From assembly GCA_963662175.1 (NCBI GenBank), contig OY759225.1, forward strand, positions 868,001-932,000: 64,000 bases of DNA, written 5' to 3'. A program made the position numbers and the translations under genes. Shown one piece after another: positions 26,286 to 35,186 of this stretch. Under the pieces are notes generated by a model. It did no database searches. It was given only the letters and a program-made list of their open reading frames with translations, and was not told the DNA's origin. Position 1 is the first letter of the stretch; every line of letters starts with the position of its first letter. The DNA is from Aradus depressus. Lineage: Eukaryota; Arthropoda; Insecta; Hemiptera; Aradidae.

Positions 26286-26454
26286 TCTATATAATAAAAA
26301 TGTATACTAAATTTTGCTAAGCGCAAAACTCGAGAACGGCTGGACCAATTCGGCTAATTTTTTTTTTCAAATATTCGTTGAAGTCCGAGGAAGGTTCTTA
26401 TGAAGAGAGTTCCTAGCAGTCAACTGGAGGGGGGGGGGGGGGGGGGGCTAAGCA

Positions 26455-27790
26455 CAAAAATTGCTCTAGCGCATTAACGGATGGACGGATTATCATGTAA
26501 TTTCACATGTAGTATTCTTAAAAGCCAATTTGAAAAATAGGCTAGGTGGTGTCCATAAATTTTGAACGGGAGGGGGGGTTGTAAGGGGGGCCTAACCATA
26601 AAAATTGTTCTAGCTCATTAACGGATGGTCGGAGAATCATGAAATTTCACACTTTGTATTCTTAAAATCCAAGTTAAAAAATAGGCTATGTGCCGTCCAT
26701 AAATTTTTAACGGTAGGGGGGGTTGTAAGGGGGGCCTAAATATAAAGATAGTGCTGTCATTAACGGATGATCGGATTGTCATGGAATTTCATATGTAGTT
26801 TTTTTAAAGGCCAAATTGAAAAATAAGCTATGTGACATTTCAAAATTTTGAACGGGAGGGGGGGTTGTCGGGGTAGGCCTAAATATAAAGATAGTGCTAA
26901 GTCATTAACGGATGATTGGATTGTCATGGAATTTCGTATGTAGTATTCTTAGAAAGCAAATTGAAAAATACGCTATGTGACATCTCAAAATTTTGAAAGG
27001 CAGTGGGGGTTGTGGGGAAAGGCCTAAATATAAAGATAGTGCTAAGTCTTTAATGAATGATCGGATTGTCATGGAATTTCATATGTAGTATTCCTAGAGG
27101 GCAAATTGAAAAATGCGCTATGTGACATCTCAAAATTTTGAAAGGCAGTGCGGGTTGTGGGGAAAGGCCTAAATATAAAGATAGTGCTAAGTCATTAACG
27201 GATGATCGGATTGTCATGGAATTTCATATGTAGTATTCCTAGAGGGCAAATTGAAAAATGCACTATGTGACATCTCGAAATTTTGAAAGGCAGTGGGGGT
27301 TGTGGGGGAAGGCCTAAATATAAAGATAGTGCTAGGTCATTAACGGATGATTGGATTGTCATGGAATTTCATATGTAGTATTCTTAGAAAGCAAATTGAA
27401 AAATGCGCTATGTGACATCTCAAAATTTTGAAAGGCAGTGGGGGTTGTGGGGAATGGCCTAAATATAAAGATAGTGCTAACTCATTAATGGATGATTGGA
27501 TGGTTATGGAATTTCATATGTAGTATTCTTAAAGGCCAAATAAAAAAATAGGATGTGTGACGTCACAAAATCGTGAACGTGAGGGGAGTCTTGGGAGTAG
27601 GCCTAAATACAAAGATAGTGATCGGTCATTAACTGATGGTCGGATTGTCATGGAATTTCACATGTAGTATTTTCAAAGGCGAAATAGAAAAATACACTAT
27701 GTGACATCTCAAAAAGTTGAATGGGAGGGGGGGGGGGGCGCTAAGAATAAAAATAATACTGACTCATTAAAGGTAATCGGATTCTCATGA
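26455..27790 (+). repeat. 145-bp minisatellite inside Helitron 2
   Basis: About nine units share the landmarks CCTAAATATAAAGATAGTGCT, CATTAACGGATGATCGGATT, GGAATTTCATATGTAGTATT and a G-rich stretch. The phrase CCTAAATA starts at 26735, 26878, 27023, 27168, 27313, 27458 and 27602, giving spacings of 143-145 bp. Confidence 0.9.
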
Positions 27791-27805
27791 AATTTCACAA
27801 GTAGT

Positions 27806-28075
27806 AGTAGTAACTACGTACCAGCTGTGGTGCCCAGCGTTCCTAACTACGTTCTAGCTGTGGGGTCCTCCGTTGCAAGGTACATACTGGCTGTGGTGTC
27901 CAGCGTTCCTAACTACATACTAGCTGCGGGGCCCGCCGTTGCAAGGTACATACTAGCTGTGATGCCCAGCGTTTCTAACTACGTACTAGCTGTGGGGTCC
28001 GCACATTTGTGGTCACAAGCGTTCTTAAGTACGCACCGTCGTGAAAGGCCAGTGACTCTAAGTATTCACTAGCTG
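27806..28075 (+). repeat. 66-bp minisatellite inside Helitron 2
   Basis: About four units alternate CAGCGTTCCTAACTACGTAC-like and CCGTTGCAAGGTACATACT-like halves, each with TAGCTGTGG. CAGCGT starts at 27835, 27901 and 27967. Confidence 0.82.
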
Positions 28076-28296
28076 TGGTTTCCGCCGTTGAATGGCGCGT
28101 ACTAGCTGTGGTCCAGGGGTCCTAAAAAGTTACTAGCTGGGATGTCTGCCGTTGAAGGACTATAAGCCTTATTCCATACGAATAATTGAAAATTATAACA
28201 TAATGAATTTACTGTTGAAAAATTGAATAGGATTCGAACGAGAGATATTAGGAGAAAAGTCAAAGTTCCCCGGGCAACGCCGGGTATTACTGCTAG

Positions 28297-28904
28297 TAAT
28301 AATTAAAAATATCTGTTATGTTCATTTTTGAAGGCATTTCTGGGGCGCAAATAATCCAAACAGACTATAATTATAAACAAAATAAGTGTTCCACCTGCAA
28401 ACATTATTTCATTTCACTTTACATTTTTTTGCTTTCGTATGCCTATAGTACAAGGAAGTATTTTAATCGTGCGAAAATCGAATCTGGTATTACTGTGTAT
28501 ATGAAAGTCACTGTCAGAATTACGGTGAATATAATACCAACACATGACTTTCATATACCCAGTAATACCAGTATGAGAGGGGTCACTCCAACATTCCGAA
28601 ATCATTAGTCAAGTTCATGATTAGATTTTTCATGTTGATAAATTTTAATAATTATTAGACATGCACGGAACTGCTGATGGATTAGATAAACGTGAAATCT
28701 GAAGGTTACCGAAACAAGATGAAAAAATGAAAATGTTCATATAAATGATGTGGGAAAATGACGAAAAGTACTAAGGAGAAGAAGAAGAAGACCTTGACAC
28801 GATTCTCAGATGATTTAGTGAACTATCCAGCCAGTTTGGGGTAGCATGATCCGGCTGGAGCGAGCGGTCTGTTCGGAAGATAGTTGTTGCTATTGGCATA
28901 GCAA
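28297..28904. other. AT-rich intergenic stretch
   Basis: No gene recognised. Open frames here are short and consist partly of the hairpin at 28484-28571. A GAAGAAGAAGAAG microsatellite lies at about 28779-28791. Confidence 0.6.
28484..28571. repeat. Short inverted repeat (27-bp arms)
   Basis: The left arm 28484-28510 (CTGGTATTACTGTGTATATG...) pairs with the right arm 28545-28571 across a 34-nt spacer, with one mismatch. It could be a remnant of a tiny fold-back element or an RNA hairpin. No duplication was identified at its edges. Confidence 0.75.
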
Positions 28905-29350
28905 TAATGGAGAGTCCTGCTACCATGGCCAATAGTGGAGAGTCCTGCTACCATGGCCAATAGTGGAGAGTCCTGCTACCATGGTCAATAGTGGAGAGTC
29001 CTGCTACCATGGCCAATAGTGGAGAGCCCTGCTACCATGGCCAATAATGGAGAGTCCTGCTACCATGGCCAATAGTGGAGAGCCCTGCTACCATGGCCAA
29101 TAATGGAGAGTCCTGCTACCATGGCCAATAGTGGAGAGTCCTGCTACCATGGCCAATAGTGGAGAGTCCTGCTACCATGGCCAATAGTGGAGAGCCCTGC
29201 TACCATGGCCAATAGTGGAGAGTCCTGCTACCATGGCCAATAGTGGAGAGTCCTGCTACCATGGCCAATAGTGGAGAGTCCTGCTACCATGGCCAATAGT
29301 GGAGAGTCCTGCTACCATGGCCAATAGTGGAGAGTCCTGCTACCATGTCC
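28905..29350 (+). repeat. 28-bp minisatellite (about 16 units)
   Basis: The unit is AATAGTGGAGAGTCCTGCTA plus CCATGGCC. Units are nearly identical, with occasional C/T (AGCCC for AGTCC) and A/G (AATAATGG) variants. It contains no spacer diversity, so it is not a CRISPR. Confidence 0.95.
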
Positions 29351-29460
29351 AATTGGCTAACATTTATTTTTATAGAATTGGGAGCAGTGCACAAGTATTT
29401 TTGAACCCTATGGAAATCTTCTAAGTTGAGGAACGCGGACATATTGTTAAATTTGTAATA

Positions 29461-29684
29461 AATAAATAAAACAAACTTATTTTTCAAATATTGTCTATTC
29501 CACTAAAGATATTTATAAAACTACCGGTTTCGGCCTCACACCATCGTCAGGTCTAGTTATGAACTAAGGTGGTCACTTAGTTCATAACTAGACCTGACGA
29601 TGGTGTGAGGCCGAAACCGGTAGTTTTATAAATATCTTTAGTGGAATAGACAATATTTCAAAAAATAAGTTTGTTTTATTTATT
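29461..29684. repeat. Near-perfect palindrome (108-bp arms, 7-bp spacer)
   Basis: The left arm 29461-29568 and right arm 29576-29684 are reverse complements apart from one small indel, with spacer GTGGTCA. Each arm contains CTGACGATGGTGTGAGGCC followed by GAAAC (plus strand 29594-29617, minus strand 29527-29550). The string CCCTATGGAAAT occurs on both sides, near 29406 and 29685, perhaps a target duplication. The class is unknown; a fold-back or a tail-to-tail pair of retroelement ends are both possible. Confidence 0.85.
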
Positions 29685-29823
29685 CCCTATGGAAATGTTC
29701 CATGTCGCTCCGACCTGATATATTTTTAGTGTTTGGTTGGTCAGCTAAGAAATCGTATTTTTTAATTTTTTTTTTGTTGTTTAATTTTGTTTTAACAACA
29801 GTAGTAGGTAATTTGTAATTTGT
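29685..29823. other. Short unannotated AT-rich spacer
   Basis: A T-rich sequence between the palindrome and the 85/91-bp array. Nothing recognised. Confidence 0.5.
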
Positions 29824-30615
29824 TTGTCATGCCCGGGCTTCAACGAGGTCATATTGCCTACTACTCGCTTTGGTGGACGTGAGCCCCCAACTCTACTCTG
29901 GGAGTCCTACATGTTTGTCATTCCCGGGCTTCAAGAGGTCATATCGCCTACTACTAGCTTTGGTGGACGTGAGCCCCCAACTCTACTCTGGGAGTCCTAC
30001 ATGTTTGCCATGCCCGGGCTTCAACGAGGTCATATCACCTACTACTAGCTTTGGTGAGCCCCCGACTCTACTCTGGGAGTCCTACATGTTTGTCATGCCC
30101 GGGCTTCAACGAGGTCATATCGCCTACTACTAGCTTTGGTGGACGTGAGCCCCCGACTCTACTCTGGGAGTCCTACATGTTTGTCATGCCCGGGCATCAA
30201 GAGGTCATATCACCTACTACTAGCTTTGGTGAGCCCCCGACTCTACTCTGGGAGTCCTACATGTTTGTCATGCCCGGGCTTCAACGAGGTCATATCGCCT
30301 ACTACTAGCTTTGGTGGACGTGAGCCCCCAACTCTACTCTGGGAGTCCTACATGTTTGTCATGCCCGGGCTTCAACAAGGTCATATCACCTACTACTAGC
30401 TTTGGTGAGCCTCCGACTCTACTCTGGGAGTCCTACATGTTTGTCATGCCCGGGCTTCAACGAGGTCATATCGCCTACTACTAGCTTTGGTGGACGTGAG
30501 CCCCCGACTCTACTCTGAGAGTCCTACATGTTTGTCATGCCCGGGCTTCAACGAGGTCATATCACCTACTACTAGCTTTGGTGAGCCCCCGACTCTACTC
30601 TTGGAGTCCTACAAG
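29824..30615. repeat. 85/91-bp tandem array derived from the SINE-like family
   Basis: About nine units share CATGCCCGGGCTTCAACGAG, GGTCATATCGCCTACTACTA and ACTCTACTCTGGGAGTCCTA. Units come in a long form (GGTGGACGTGAGCC) and a form 6 bp shorter (GGTGAGCC). Their order is long, long, short, long, short, long, short, long, short, a largely dimeric pattern. The unit matches the end of the dispersed element at 54000-54345 read on the minus strand, and the fragments near 54740 and 63236. Confidence 0.88.
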
Positions 30616-30828
30616 TTTGCCACTCAGATATTATTAGGTTAGGGCTCTTTAACGAGTACCTCACTTCAAATTGACTAAGGACCATCGCTTAACTTCCCCC
30701 CCCCCCCCCCCCCCCCCAAAGAATTTCAACCTCCCAGATTAGAAGCTAAGAACACCGACTGGGTGGGATCCTTTGCACAGCGCCCCTATCTCTCTGCTAC
30801 CGTCCATACATGGAAATATATATATATA
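30616..30828. mobile_element. Remainder of the SINE-like copy next to the array, with a poly-C run
   Basis: GGCTCTTTAACGAGTACCTCAC and GGACCATCGCTTAAC continue the family consensus after the array, followed by a run of about 19 C (30698-30716), then CCTCCCAGATTAGAAGC. The poly-C interrupts the part that elsewhere reads GTCCCATCCGAAGGAC. The stretch ends in a TA microsatellite near 30816-30828. Confidence 0.55.
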
Positions 30829-31488
30829 CGGTGTCTTTTTAGATGACCCGGGTAAATTTTTCTTGAACAGAAAATAACGTTATCGAAAAAATACGTAAGC
30901 ATTTAATATTTTTCAGTCTATTTTGAAGTTATTAGCTGTTTTTTTTAAAATAATTTTATACATGATACTTCAGATTCGCCACATCTTCAAAATTAGATTT
31001 TATTTTAAATTTAGATTTTAATGGTGGGGGGGGGGGGGGGGCTTGAATAACTAAGGGAAAGGCTTGGGGGGAGGAGCTTGGCTTTATAAACATTTGAGCT
31101 CAAACTGCAAGTCTCTAGCGCTGTAATAGAGGCCGAGATCCCTACACAGTCTCTGATGAAACCTGAATATCTTGAAGACGGCATACCCGATTTCTACGAA
31201 ACATGGCTAAGAACCATCTCGAAAATTTTTCACAAACATTTTAAACGAAAAAACCGCTTTGAAAATGGTCCAACCGTCATGGAGCTACGATGCCGCAGAC
31301 ACACATACACAGACAAAGGCTTCAAACTTATAACACCCCTCTTTTTGCGTCGGGGGTTAAAAAAGAGCTAATAATTTAAAACTAAACTGAAAAATATTAA
31401 ATATTATTTATTTATTAGTAATTTTTATTTTTTTGATAACGTTATCTGTTCAAGAGAAATTCAGCCGGGTCATGTAAAAAGAACACAC
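30829..31488. mobile_element. TIR element with arms of more than 110 bp, superfamily undetermined
   Basis: The left arm, about 30829-30940 (GTGTCTTTTTAGATGACCCG ... ATTTAATATTTTTCAGTCTA ... ATTAGCT), is matched in reverse complement by about 31367-31488 (read inward, GTGTTCTTTTTACATGACCCG ... ATTTAATATTTTTCAGTTTA ... ATTAGCT). The edges fall in TA-rich DNA, so the target duplication cannot be read, though TA is plausible. The core has a G16 run (31025-31040). Its right half, read in minus orientation, begins TTAACCCCCGACGCAAAAAG and may be a second, nested element. No transposase frame is seen. Confidence 0.7.
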
Positions 31489-31847
31489 ACATATATACTA
31501 TATATATAAATACACATCTCTGCCTGTTAGCTAATAACGTAAATAAACAACTGTCAACAATATTTACTCATTATCATTTTTTTGATTTATGAAGGAATTT
31601 TTGTATTCTTTTATTCAAATGTTCCATTTTAGTCAGAATGCATAATTTCTAGTTAAAAGTGAATAATATGTTTTCCTGTTTAGGTTGATGTATTTCTGTA
31701 CTTTTTCTTTAGGAGGGAAAAATATGTGTATGTTTATATTCGAAGTAGACAAGATAGAAGACTAGCAATTAGTGTTAATGGAAAGGAAGAGAAGACGTTA
31801 TGGGAAATGTCATGGCCGTGACTAAAAGAGGAGTGAAACCGGACTGG
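31489..31847. other. Unannotated AT-rich stretch
   Basis: No repeat recognised. A 35-codon open stretch follows an AG-preceded pyrimidine tract (31701-31712) and ends at TGA 31819-31821. It is listed as a weak candidate exon in the findings rather than called here. Confidence 0.5.
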
Positions 31848-32090
31848 GCAGAACCTCTGGCGAGCTGGGGGAAGGTGTCTCAAGTAACAGGACAGGACCT
31901 CTGGCGAGCTGGGAGAAGTTGTCTCAAGTAACAGGGAAGGACCTCTGGCGATCTGGGGGAAGGTGTCTCAAGTAACAGGGGAGGACCTCTGGCGAGCTGG
32001 GGGAAGGTGTCTCAAGTAACAAGACAGGACCTCTGGCGAGCTGGGGGAAGGTGTCTCAGGTAACAGGACAGGACCTCTGGCGTGTTGGGA
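31848..32090 (+). repeat. 44-bp minisatellite (5-6 units)
   Basis: The unit combines GACCTCTGGCGAGCTGGGGG with AAGGTGTCTCAAGTAACAGG. Copies vary slightly (GGGAGAAG, GATCTGG, CAGGTAAC). Confidence 0.9.
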
Positions 32091-32654
32091 ATGCAGTAGT
32101 CTTACCTTAGCATAACATATACAAATATTGGAGTTGTCAATAGCCTAATAAACTGAAGAAAAAAATTAATAATGAAAGTGTAACAGTAATTTTATAAAAA
32201 AACGTTTTATAATAGAATATGTATTATAATATATAAGACTTGAGGACTTTATGACATAATATTACAGTACAAGTAGCTTCTTACTTCATAATCTTAAAAA
32301 GATGGTGTCAGAAGAAACATTGTTTACTTTATGTTAGGCCTATTTCCATTCTATAATTAATGACGATTTAATACATTGAGGATCTTGTTCAACAAAAAAC
32401 ACCAAGAATAATAAACAATATTATTCAAAAAGTAAGTTGTGGTGAAATATTTAAATAACTTCAAATCCTTATTTCCCCCGACTAGTCATGATTATATCAG
32501 GGAAAAAGGAGATTTTCGAAGAAATAAACATTGTTCCCCTCTTTTCGAAAAAAGTATAACTCATAAAAAAATGTTTACCCTTTCACACTTCTCAAATACA
32601 ATAAATATATTTAAAAAATTTAAAGTTCAACTAAAAATTTTTTTATTAGAAGAA
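32091..32654. other. AT-rich intergenic stretch before the second Jockey-like element
   Basis: No gene or repeat recognised. Open frames here are short and AT-driven. Confidence 0.55.
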
Positions 32655-32664
32655 ACCCGTCATT

Positions 32665-32911
32665 GATGATGGTAGTAGGAAGTTGGCAGGAGTGTTGGGT
32701 GATGTCACGTACCCTATGTTGAGCGGAACGTTTAAGGATGCTAGGAAATTTGCTAATTCAATGTTTTATTTAACGTTTTTGTGAACTTTTGTTTGTTTAA
32801 ACACGTAAACAAATTGTCTCAAGAAAATTTACCTTTTTATTATTTGAAAAGTTATTTATACCCATAAAAGTGAGCAAAATTACTTACTTTTCACCCAAGT
32901 TACGGGTGAGA
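32665..32911 (+). promoter_or_regulatory. 5' UTR of the deleted Jockey-like element
   Basis: Leader from the left target duplication to the first in-frame ATG at 32912. An internal promoter is expected here from the family; no specific motif is recognised. Confidence 0.5.
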
Positions 32912-34255
32912 ATGAAACCCAACATCAACTCGACCCAAAAACCGCTCAACACGAAAAATGGACTCACGGATAACCTCAAAGCACGACTGAACAATACAGG
33001 TAACCCAGATCAGTCGAACTCACCCCGACTAGTGAGCCAGCCGAAGAGACCCTGTCCCCCAGAAGAAGACATGGAGTTCCCAGCACTCCCGGAGTCAGCC
33101 ATGCAGCTAGACGGAGAGCCCTCACCGGGGGCCAGCCACACCCAGCCCAAGCGGAACAGGTACGCAATTCATTCCACTATACCCACGCACAACACATGCG
33201 CGCCACTCGCAGCACTCATCACCGACCAACACACTAACGATACCACCCCACAGACCGAAAAACAACTTAAAATCCCCCCAATTTTCCTTTGTGAAGCCGA
33301 CGATTTTCAAAAAGTACTGACAGACATTAAAAGTATCACAACATCTCCCTTCGAAACAAAGCAATGCCACAAAAAAATTAAAATATCCCTTATGACATCT
33401 GAAGACTTTAGGAAACTGACCAAATTTTACCAAACAAATGACGTAAAATACTATACTTTCCTGAACCCCGAGGATAGGAAACTTTCCGTTGTTATCCGAG
33501 GGGTTCCATACTCCCTGACTGAAACCGAAATCCAAGACGAACAAACCCCGACATACCCAGTCCTGAGTGTAACAAGGCTACTGAACAAGGACAAAGGCCC
33601 CACTTCACTGTGTGCTGTCGAGTTCCAGAATATTCCGGAGGGGAAAGCGATTTTTCAATTATCTCGTCTCTTTTACACTATAGTGACTGTCGAACCGCGG
33701 AAGAGGTCTCAACGCATTGTGCAGTGCACGAATTGCCAGCAAGTGGGACATAGCAAGAACTTCTGCCACCTTGACCCAAAATGTGTCAAGTGTGCAGGAG
33801 ATCATCATTTCACAGCTTGCCCATCACGTACTCTCCAAGAGTCCCCAAAGTGCTCTAACTGTGGTGGAAGCCACCCCGCCAATTATAGAGGCTGTGAAAC
33901 CTTCTTAAAATTTCAATCACGAATCACACACAGAAAACACATACTAACCCACATTCATGACACAACAAATGCAAATCCATCTAGACTTACTCCCCAACCA
34001 GTCTCAGAAAATCCTCCACAGTCACAGCAAAACATCCCCTCAGGAGCTAAATCAAACCCTTGGTTTACCCGGAGCAGACACCACACACATCAACCAGCAA
34101 GCACCCCTCATCAAACTAACCTCAACGAACAAGACCCCTCATCAAACCTATTTGACATACTACTAAATTTAATTAAACCTTTCATTCCCAAAATCAAATA
34201 CTTCATTTCCACAATACTCAATAACATACTTTCTTCCAATTATGGTCAGCCCTAA
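32912..34255 (+). CDS. ORF1 nucleic-acid-binding (Gag-like) protein, intact
   Basis: I chose ATG 32912, giving 447 residues. The open frame extends upstream through a GTG at 32870, which is not a normal eukaryotic start. The N-terminus is Pro/Asn/Thr-rich with a PCPPEEDMEFPALPES stretch. A globular part follows, including YYTFLNPEDRKLSVVIRGVP, equivalent to the YRVVIRGL segment of the first element. Then come three zinc knuckles: CTNCQQVGHSKNFC (CX2CX4HX4C), CVKCAGDHHFTAC (CX2CX3HX4C) and CSNCGGSHPANYRGC (CX2CX3HX6C). The tail is hydrophobic. The stop overlaps the ORF2 ATG (34244), as in the other element although with a longer overlap. The frame has no lesions, unlike ORF2. Confidence 0.9.
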   Translation: MKPNINSTQKPLNTKNGLTDNLKARLNNTGNPDQSNSPRLVSQPKRPCPPEEDMEFPALPESAMQLDGEPSPGASHTQPKRNRYAIHSTIPTHNTCAPLAALITDQHTNDTTPQTEKQLKIPPIFLCEADDFQKVLTDIKSITTSPFETKQCHKKIKISLMTSEDFRKLTKFYQTNDVKYYTFLNPEDRKLSVVIRGVPYSLTETEIQDEQTPTYPVLSVTRLLNKDKGPTSLCAVEFQNIPEGKAIFQLSRLFYTIVTVEPRKRSQRIVQCTNCQQVGHSKNFCHLDPKCVKCAGDHHFTACPSRTLQESPKCSNCGGSHPANYRGCETFLKFQSRITHRKHILTHIHDTTNANPSRLTPQPVSENPPQSQQNIPSGAKSNPWFTRSRHHTHQPASTPHQTNLNEQDPSSNLFDILLNLIKPFIPKIKYFISTILNNILSSNYGQP

Positions 34256-34990
34256 TTCCACAGTTGATCAAAATTTAACAATCCTAAATTGGAACGCGAA
34301 TGGGTTGAAAGCAAAGCAACAGTCTTTCAGTAACCTCCCGAGCCATGTAACACCACTCTAGCACTATACGCAGACGACACACTACTTATGTGTCAACATG
34401 AAGACCTCCAGACAGCAGTTGACATGTTACAAACTTCTCTCAACCACGTCTCCAGCTGGTTCGCTCGATGGAAGCTTCAGTTGAACGCCAGTAAAACAGA
34501 AGCGAAGATTTTTGCCATTCGCCGATTTTTTACAGAGGACCAGAGTAGGCTGCGGGTTGACGGACTTCCCATTCCATAGAACCCTAAAGATCAGGCTGTC
34601 CGGTACCTTGGTGTATTCTTAGACACACGGCTTACATGGAAACTTCACATCAACACAAAACTTACACAAGCATACACCCGTTTGAAACATCTCTATCCAC
34701 CCATTAACCGCAACACACCCCTCAAACACTCTTGCACACTGCTCCTGTACAAAGCGTTACTTCTCCCATTGTTAACATACGCCTGTCCAATATGGCATGG
34801 CGCCAGTCCTTCACTCACAACACGACTACAAACATTTCAGAACAAAATTCTTCGTGTGTCTCTGAATGCACCATGGTTTATCCGAAACAGCCAACTCCAT
34901 GAGGAACTGGGAGTTCCTCGGGTCGCAGCTTATTTAAGGTCCTTAGTAGATAACTCAAACCAAGATTATACCAAGACATTATTATTAATT
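34244..34990 (+). pseudogene. ORF2 remnant: endonuclease start fused to reverse transcriptase C-terminus
   Basis: ATG 34244 gives ILNWNANGLKAKQ, the conserved start of the endonuclease, within the first 25 codons. At about 34330 the sequence jumps to the reverse transcriptase just before its catalytic box (PCNTTLALYADDTLL), in a different frame. The missing segment covers most of the endonuclease and the first RT motifs. A TAG at 34577-34579 interrupts the RT part after DGLPIP. Downstream, VRYLGVFLDTRLTWK and LLPLLTYACPIWHG are still readable. It cannot encode a working enzyme. Confidence 0.88.
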
Positions 34991-35079
34991 AATTTCATTT
35001 TATATTTTTCATTTTATACTTTGTGTGGAGAACCAAGATGTTCTGGTCCAAATAAAGTTTGTTGTTGTTACCCGTCATT

Positions 35080-35186
35080 TGGAAACAGTATTTTTTTCTC
35101 ATTGTATAAAAACAATAAAATAACCATGATACAAAACTCATGTATCATATATAATAGAATTTATCTTTATTCTTTATTTTTTATTT
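35080..35186. other. Spacer between the second Jockey-like element and the 107-bp satellite
   Basis: An AT-rich sequence with no recognised feature. It grades into the TTTATTTT-rich part of the satellite unit. Confidence 0.5.

Larger units (their letters stand above)
26286..28296 (+). mobile_element. Helitron-like non-autonomous element 2, with internal tandem repeats
   Basis: It begins TCTATATAATAAAAATG directly after the CTAG end of element 1, and continues with the CTCGAGAACGGCTGGACC phrase common at insect Helitron 5' ends (recollection of the family). The 3' end carries the same hairpin (CCCGG 28269-28273, CCGGG 28280-28284) and ends CTAG at 28293-28296 before a T. The terminal 130 bp of elements 1 and 2 are near-identical, so they belong to one 3' family. 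The 2011-bp body is mostly minisatellite. No transposase is visible. Confidence 0.82.
32665..35069 (+). mobile_element. Internally deleted Jockey-like non-LTR retrotransposon
   Basis: The 10-bp target duplication ACCCGTCATT is present at 32655-32664 and 35070-35079, defining a 2405-bp insertion. It contains a leader of about 250 bp, an intact zinc-knuckle ORF1, the first residues of the ORF2 endonuclease (ILNWNANGLKAKQ), a deletion junction at about 34330, then the reverse transcriptase from just before YADD to the C-terminus. The 3' end has AATAAA at about 35050 and a short TTG repeat instead of poly-A. It is a different family from the element at 1546-6096 by protein sequence and tail type. 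Confidence 0.92.

Noticed and set aside
27827..28072. 81-codon frame with VPNYVLAVGSSVARYILAVV repeats
   Set aside because: A direct translation of the 66-bp minisatellite within Helitron 2.
28905..29350. Regular 28-bp repeat resembling a CRISPR array
   Set aside because: Units are directly abutting with no unique spacers, and the context is eukaryotic. It is a minisatellite.
29594..29617. Full hammerhead ribozyme call for CTGACGA...GAAAC
   Set aside because: The core has an extra base before the stem II equivalent, and I could not find a convincing stem III with the cleavage site. It is kept only as a motif finding.
29824..30399. Four overlapping 74-87-codon frames with TLLWESYMFVMPGLQ repeats
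   Set aside because: They are translations of the 85/91-bp array, with no unique sequence.
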